A stretch of 16,119 nucleotides of DNA from JABSOG01 sp041583135 (GTDB lineage: Bacteria; Pseudomonadota; Gammaproteobacteria; Enterobacterales; Alteromonadaceae). Position numbers and translations under genes: made by a program. Position 1 is the stretch's first letter, and every line of letters starts with the position of its first letter. Below are positions 13,123-16,119 of the stretch, one piece after another. The stretch is taken from assembly GCA_041583135.1 (NCBI GenBank), contig JBFHGJ010000124.1, forward strand, positions 1 through 16,119, in the 5' to 3' direction. Below the pieces are notes generated by a model. That model ran no database searches. It saw nothing but the letters and a program-made list of their open reading frames with translations, and was not told where the DNA came from.

Positions 13123-16119
13123 ATGTCAGTGTCTACGCCTGTTAAGTCTTTACCTTTGACCTGTGTGCAACGGGAGATCTGGTTCGATTACGCGCTTAAC
13201 CCCGAGGTGCCAATGTACAACATTGGCGGCTTTACGGTTATCGACAGCATTGTCGATAGTGCCTTGTTTGAACAGGCGTTACACGCGCTGATACACCAGT
13301 TTGATATCTTATCTGCACTGTTTTATAAAGATGAAGACTTGACGCCCAAACAGCGGTTTTTATGCCCGGACGATATGTGCGCCAAGGTGAGCGTGCCGTT
13401 AGTCGATGGCGCTGGTTTTGCCGACGAGCAGGCATTGGATGACTATCTAAAGCAGCGCTTTACCGCCCCTTTTGATATCGAGCAAGGGCCTTTGTTGCGC
13501 TTTGAACTGGTTAAGCTCAAAGATAACCAGTACGGCTTTTTGTCGGTTTATCATCACCTGATTGTCGATGGCTGGTCGATTGCTTTGTTGCACCAACAAT
13601 TGGCGGAAAATTATCAAGCGTTGATGCAGGGGAAGGATTTACCACAGGTTGAATACAGCTACAGCGACTATGTGCAAAACGACCTAGAGTATTTGGCATC
13701 AAGCAAATATCAAAGCCAAAAAACCTATTGGCTGGAAAAGTTCAAGACACTGCCTGAGCCGCTGTTTGCGCCAAAATCGGCAATGGTTGCAAACCAGCCA
13801 AAACCCAGTGAACGCTTGGTATTGTCACTTAATCGTAGTATGTACGATGGCTTAGGGCAGCTCGCTAAAACGCTCAATGTCAGTGTTTTTCAGCTGTTTT
13901 TAGCCACGCTTTACAGCTATTTTAGCCGCACTGCAAACCGAGATGAGCTAGTGGTCGGGATGCCGGTTCTAAATCGTGCCGGGGCCACTTTTAAACATAC
14001 TGCGGGCTTGTTTGTCGGCGTTAATGCGGCGCGCTTTAGCTTTGGTCGTGAACTCAACTTTACCGAGCTGTGCCAAGCCATCAGTAAAACCCTCAAACAG
14101 GATTATCGTTATCAGCGTTTGCCGATAAGTGAGCTAAACCGCCATCTGAATCATCAGCACGGGTATAGCGAGCGTTTGTTTGATATCAGTATTTCCTATG
14201 AAAAGCATCAACACATAGAGCAGTTTGGCGGTGCCAAGGTCAGTTCAAAAGCCCTTTCTCACGGTTATGAACAAGCCCCTTTGATGTTGTATGTGCGCGA
14301 ATATAGCCAAGATAAGCCAGTCGATATCGATTTTTGTTATAACCGTGGTTTTGTCGATAAGGCTGAGGCGCAGCGTATTGTTGAAGGCTTTATGTTGGTT
14401 CTTACTCAGGTGCTGAACAACCCGTCGCTGGCATTGGCCGAGTTAGATCTGCTGGGCGATAAGCAGCGGGCGCTGCTTAATCAGTGGAATCAAACGGCTT
14501 TTGAGTTTCCTATGCACTTAAGTGTGGCCGAGGTGTTTGAAGCACAAGCGGCCAAAACGCCGGATAATATCGCGGTGCTCTATAGCGATGGCGCAGATCA
14601 TGAGTGTGGTTTGAGCTATGTTGAGCTTAACCGACAAGCCAACCGTTTGGCCCACCTGCTCAAATCTAAAGGGGTTGGGCGCGACGACTTGGTTGGTGTT
14701 TGTCTTGAGCGCAGCGAACAGATGATAGTGGCCATTTTGGCCGTGCTCAAAGCGGGTGGTGCCTACTTACCCCTTGATCCGCAATATCCCAAAGAACGGC
14801 TGGATTATCTCGTTGACGATGCCCAAGTCAAGGTGATGATCGGCGAAGATCGCCTGCTGGAATTTAACGGTCAGAGGATTGACCTAGTTAAAGACAAAGC
14901 CACTATCGCCGGTTGTAGCAGCGATAACCTACCTCCTCAAGCAATGCCTAGCGACCTTGCTTATGTGATCTACACCTCCGGTTCAACCGGCAAGCCCAAA
15001 GGGGTGATGATTGAGCAGCTGAGTCTGGTCAACACCATTTACGCCTTTAACCACCTTTATGATACCCATACGACTGATCGCATTTTGCAGCAGGCGTCGT
15101 TTGCCTTTGATGTCTCGGTTGGTGAAATATTCCCGGTGCTTGGCGCCGGTGGCACCTTGGTTATTCCGGCAAAAGCGGTGGTGATGGACCCGCTCCAGTT
15201 GGCTGATTTTATTGTTGCCAAACAAGTCAGCATATTTGGTGCGACGCCTTCGGTGCTGGCTCGGCTTAACTTTGCCCAAATGCCACAGCTCAAGTTTATC
15301 TTTAGCGGCGGTGAGGCTGTGGCCATTGATAACGTCGAGCAGCTTTTTAGTTGTGCACAGGTGGTGAACGGCTATGGCCCGACAGAGACGACCATTGGCG
15401 CGACGGCCTATCGCCTCGATGTTGAAACCATTAAAGGCTTAGGCTTTGTGCCTATCGGCAAACCGGTGCCTAACTATCAAGCGTATGTGGTTGATGAGCA
15501 GATGCGTCGTCAGCCCATAGGTGTTGCCGGTGAGTTGTGTATTGGTGGTATTGGACTTGCCCGAGGCTATTTACATCGTCCTGAACTGACCGCTGAGCAA
15601 TTTATTGAACTTGATATCGATGGCGAGCCAGTCAAAGTCTATCGCAGCGGCGATAGTGTGCGGTTTTTACCCGATGGCAATCTGCAATATTTAGGTCGTA
15701 TAGACAATCAGGTGAAGATCCGTGGTTTTCGCATTGAGCTGGGCGAAATCGAATCTACGCTGTGTCGTCACCCCAAAATCGTTGACGCCGTATGTGTGGT
15801 CAAAACCCACAACAATGATAAACGACTAAGCGCCTATTTTACCTGCAAACACGGGGCATCGGTTGAACTTAGGGCGTTAAAGGCATGGCTTGAAGACAAG
15901 CTACCGCACTATATGGTGCCTAGCAGTTTAAATGCACTTAACGAACTGCCACTCACGCCCAATGGCAAAGTCGATAAAAAAGCATTGCCAGAGCCAATAT
16001 GGTTTAGCGAGCAGGGCGGTCAGGTAGCCAGCAGTGAGACCGAGCTTTTGCTTTGTAGTCTGTGGTCGTCGGTGCTTGGCAATGAGATCAAAACCACCAA
16101 CAGTCACTTCTTTGAATCG
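13123..16119 (+). CDS. Non-ribosomal peptide synthetase, C-A-(T) first module (3' end cut by window)
   Basis: The frame runs 999 codons from ATG 13123 to the last base without a stop. Condensation domain (about 8-430): LPLTCVQREIW (10-20), catalytic HHLIVDG (144-150), VVGMPVLNR (277-285). Adenylation domain (about 455-960): LSYVEL (497-502), LKAGGAYLPLDP (542-553), YTSGSTGKPKG (617-627), FDVS (662-665), NGYGPTET (749-756), YRSGD (840-844), hinge GRIDNQVKIRGFR (858-870) and catalytic Lys949 in NGKVDKKAL. The last 30 residues start a carrier domain, cut at HFFES just before the phosphopantetheine serine motif. By eye, aligned to the phenylalanine-activating domain, the pocket reads D663 V664 G667 G706 I726 S728 G750 I758 G759 K949, which I cannot match to a known amino acid. 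Asp663 indicates an alpha-amino acid. It starts 12 bases after the acetyltransferase, with a weak ribosome-binding site. Confidence 0.95.
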   Translation, partial: MSVSTPVKSLPLTCVQREIWFDYALNPEVPMYNIGGFTVIDSIVDSALFEQALHALIHQFDILSALFYKDEDLTPKQRFLCPDDMCAKVSVPLVDGAGFADEQALDDYLKQRFTAPFDIEQGPLLRFELVKLKDNQYGFLSVYHHLIVDGWSIALLHQQLAENYQALMQGKDLPQVEYSYSDYVQNDLEYLASSKYQSQKTYWLEKFKTLPEPLFAPKSAMVANQPKPSERLVLSLNRSMYDGLGQLAKTLNVSVFQLFLATLYSYFSRTANRDELVVGMPVLNRAGATFKHTAGLFVGVNAARFSFGRELNFTELCQAISKTLKQDYRYQRLPISELNRHLNHQHGYSERLFDISISYEKHQHIEQFGGAKVSSKALSHGYEQAPLMLYVREYSQDKPVDIDFCYNRGFVDKAEAQRIVEGFMLVLTQVLNNPSLALAELDLLGDKQRALLNQWNQTAFEFPMHLSVAEVFEAQAAKTPDNIAVLYSDGADHECGLSYVELNRQANRLAHLLKSKGVGRDDLVGVCLERSEQMIVAILAVLKAGGAYLPLDPQYPKERLDYLVDDAQVKVMIGEDRLLEFNGQRIDLVKDKATIAGCSSDNLPPQAMPSDLAYVIYTSGSTGKPKGVMIEQLSLVNTIYAFNHLYDTHTTDRILQQASFAFDVSVGEIFPVLGAGGTLVIPAKAVVMDPLQLADFIVAKQVSIFGATPSVLARLNFAQMPQLKFIFSGGEAVAIDNVEQLFSCAQVVNGYGPTETTIGATAYRLDVETIKGLGFVPIGKPVPNYQAYVVDEQMRRQPIGVAGELCIGGIGLARGYLHRPELTAEQFIELDIDGEPVKVYRSGDSVRFLPDGNLQYLGRIDNQVKIRGFRIELGEIESTLCRHPKIVDAVCVVKTHNNDKRLSAYFTCKHGASVELRALKAWLEDKLPHYMVPSSLNALNELPLTPNGKVDKKALPEPIWFSEQGGQVASSETELLLCSLWSSVLGNEIKTTNSHFFES

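Noticed and set aside
14983..15326. Overlapping minus-strand frames within the NRPS
   Set aside because: They are antisense to the conserved core of the adenylation domain and have no features of their own.

Overview
The window reads as part of a gamma-proteobacterial chromosome, most likely a marine member of the Alteromonadales (Shewanella-like or a close relative). This rests on the mix of DUF3718, DUF2878, DUF3833 and DUF697 genes and on moderate G+C; no rRNA or other phylogenetic marker is present, so the assignment is tentative.

Left part (1-3248), ordinary chromosomal genes. An enoyl-CoA hydratase/isomerase family gene enters from the left edge. Then come a small secreted DUF3718 protein and an overlapping pair encoding a DUF2878 membrane protein and a DUF3833 lipoprotein. 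An unusually long perfect palindrome (2580-2617) serves as a bidirectional terminator between that pair and a convergent DUF697 membrane-associated protein, whose minus-strand gene has a recognisable promoter at 3220-3248.

Middle (3249-6594), a regulatory gap and an export block. The long gap before 3602 carries three perfect inverted repeats, one of them an operator-like dyad just upstream of the genes. It is followed by a 54-residue two-helix membrane protein, a SyrD/PvdE-type cyclic-peptide export ABC transporter and an SPFH/band-7 membrane protein, all closely spaced. The SPFH gene ends inside a 22-bp tandem repeat that supplies its stop codon.

Right part (6776 to the end), a biosynthetic operon. 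In order: a PLP group II decarboxylase, a class I/II aminotransferase, a stand-alone adenylate-forming enzyme resembling phenylacetate-CoA ligases, three divergent tandem AidA/PixA-family (inclusion-body protein) genes, a GNAT acetyltransferase, and a non-ribosomal peptide synthetase (NRPS). The NRPS starts at 13123 and is still open at the right edge after 999 codons (condensation, adenylation, start of a carrier domain). Gaps are 3-47 nt with two stop/start overlaps, so one transcript is likely.

Together the right two thirds look like one nonribosomal peptide locus: PLP enzymes and ANL enzyme for precursor supply, NRPS for assembly, GNAT for possible tailoring, and the ABC exporter with its membrane partners for export. 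The triplet of PixA/AidA-like genes inside it is the least expected element. I do not recognise the cluster or its product.
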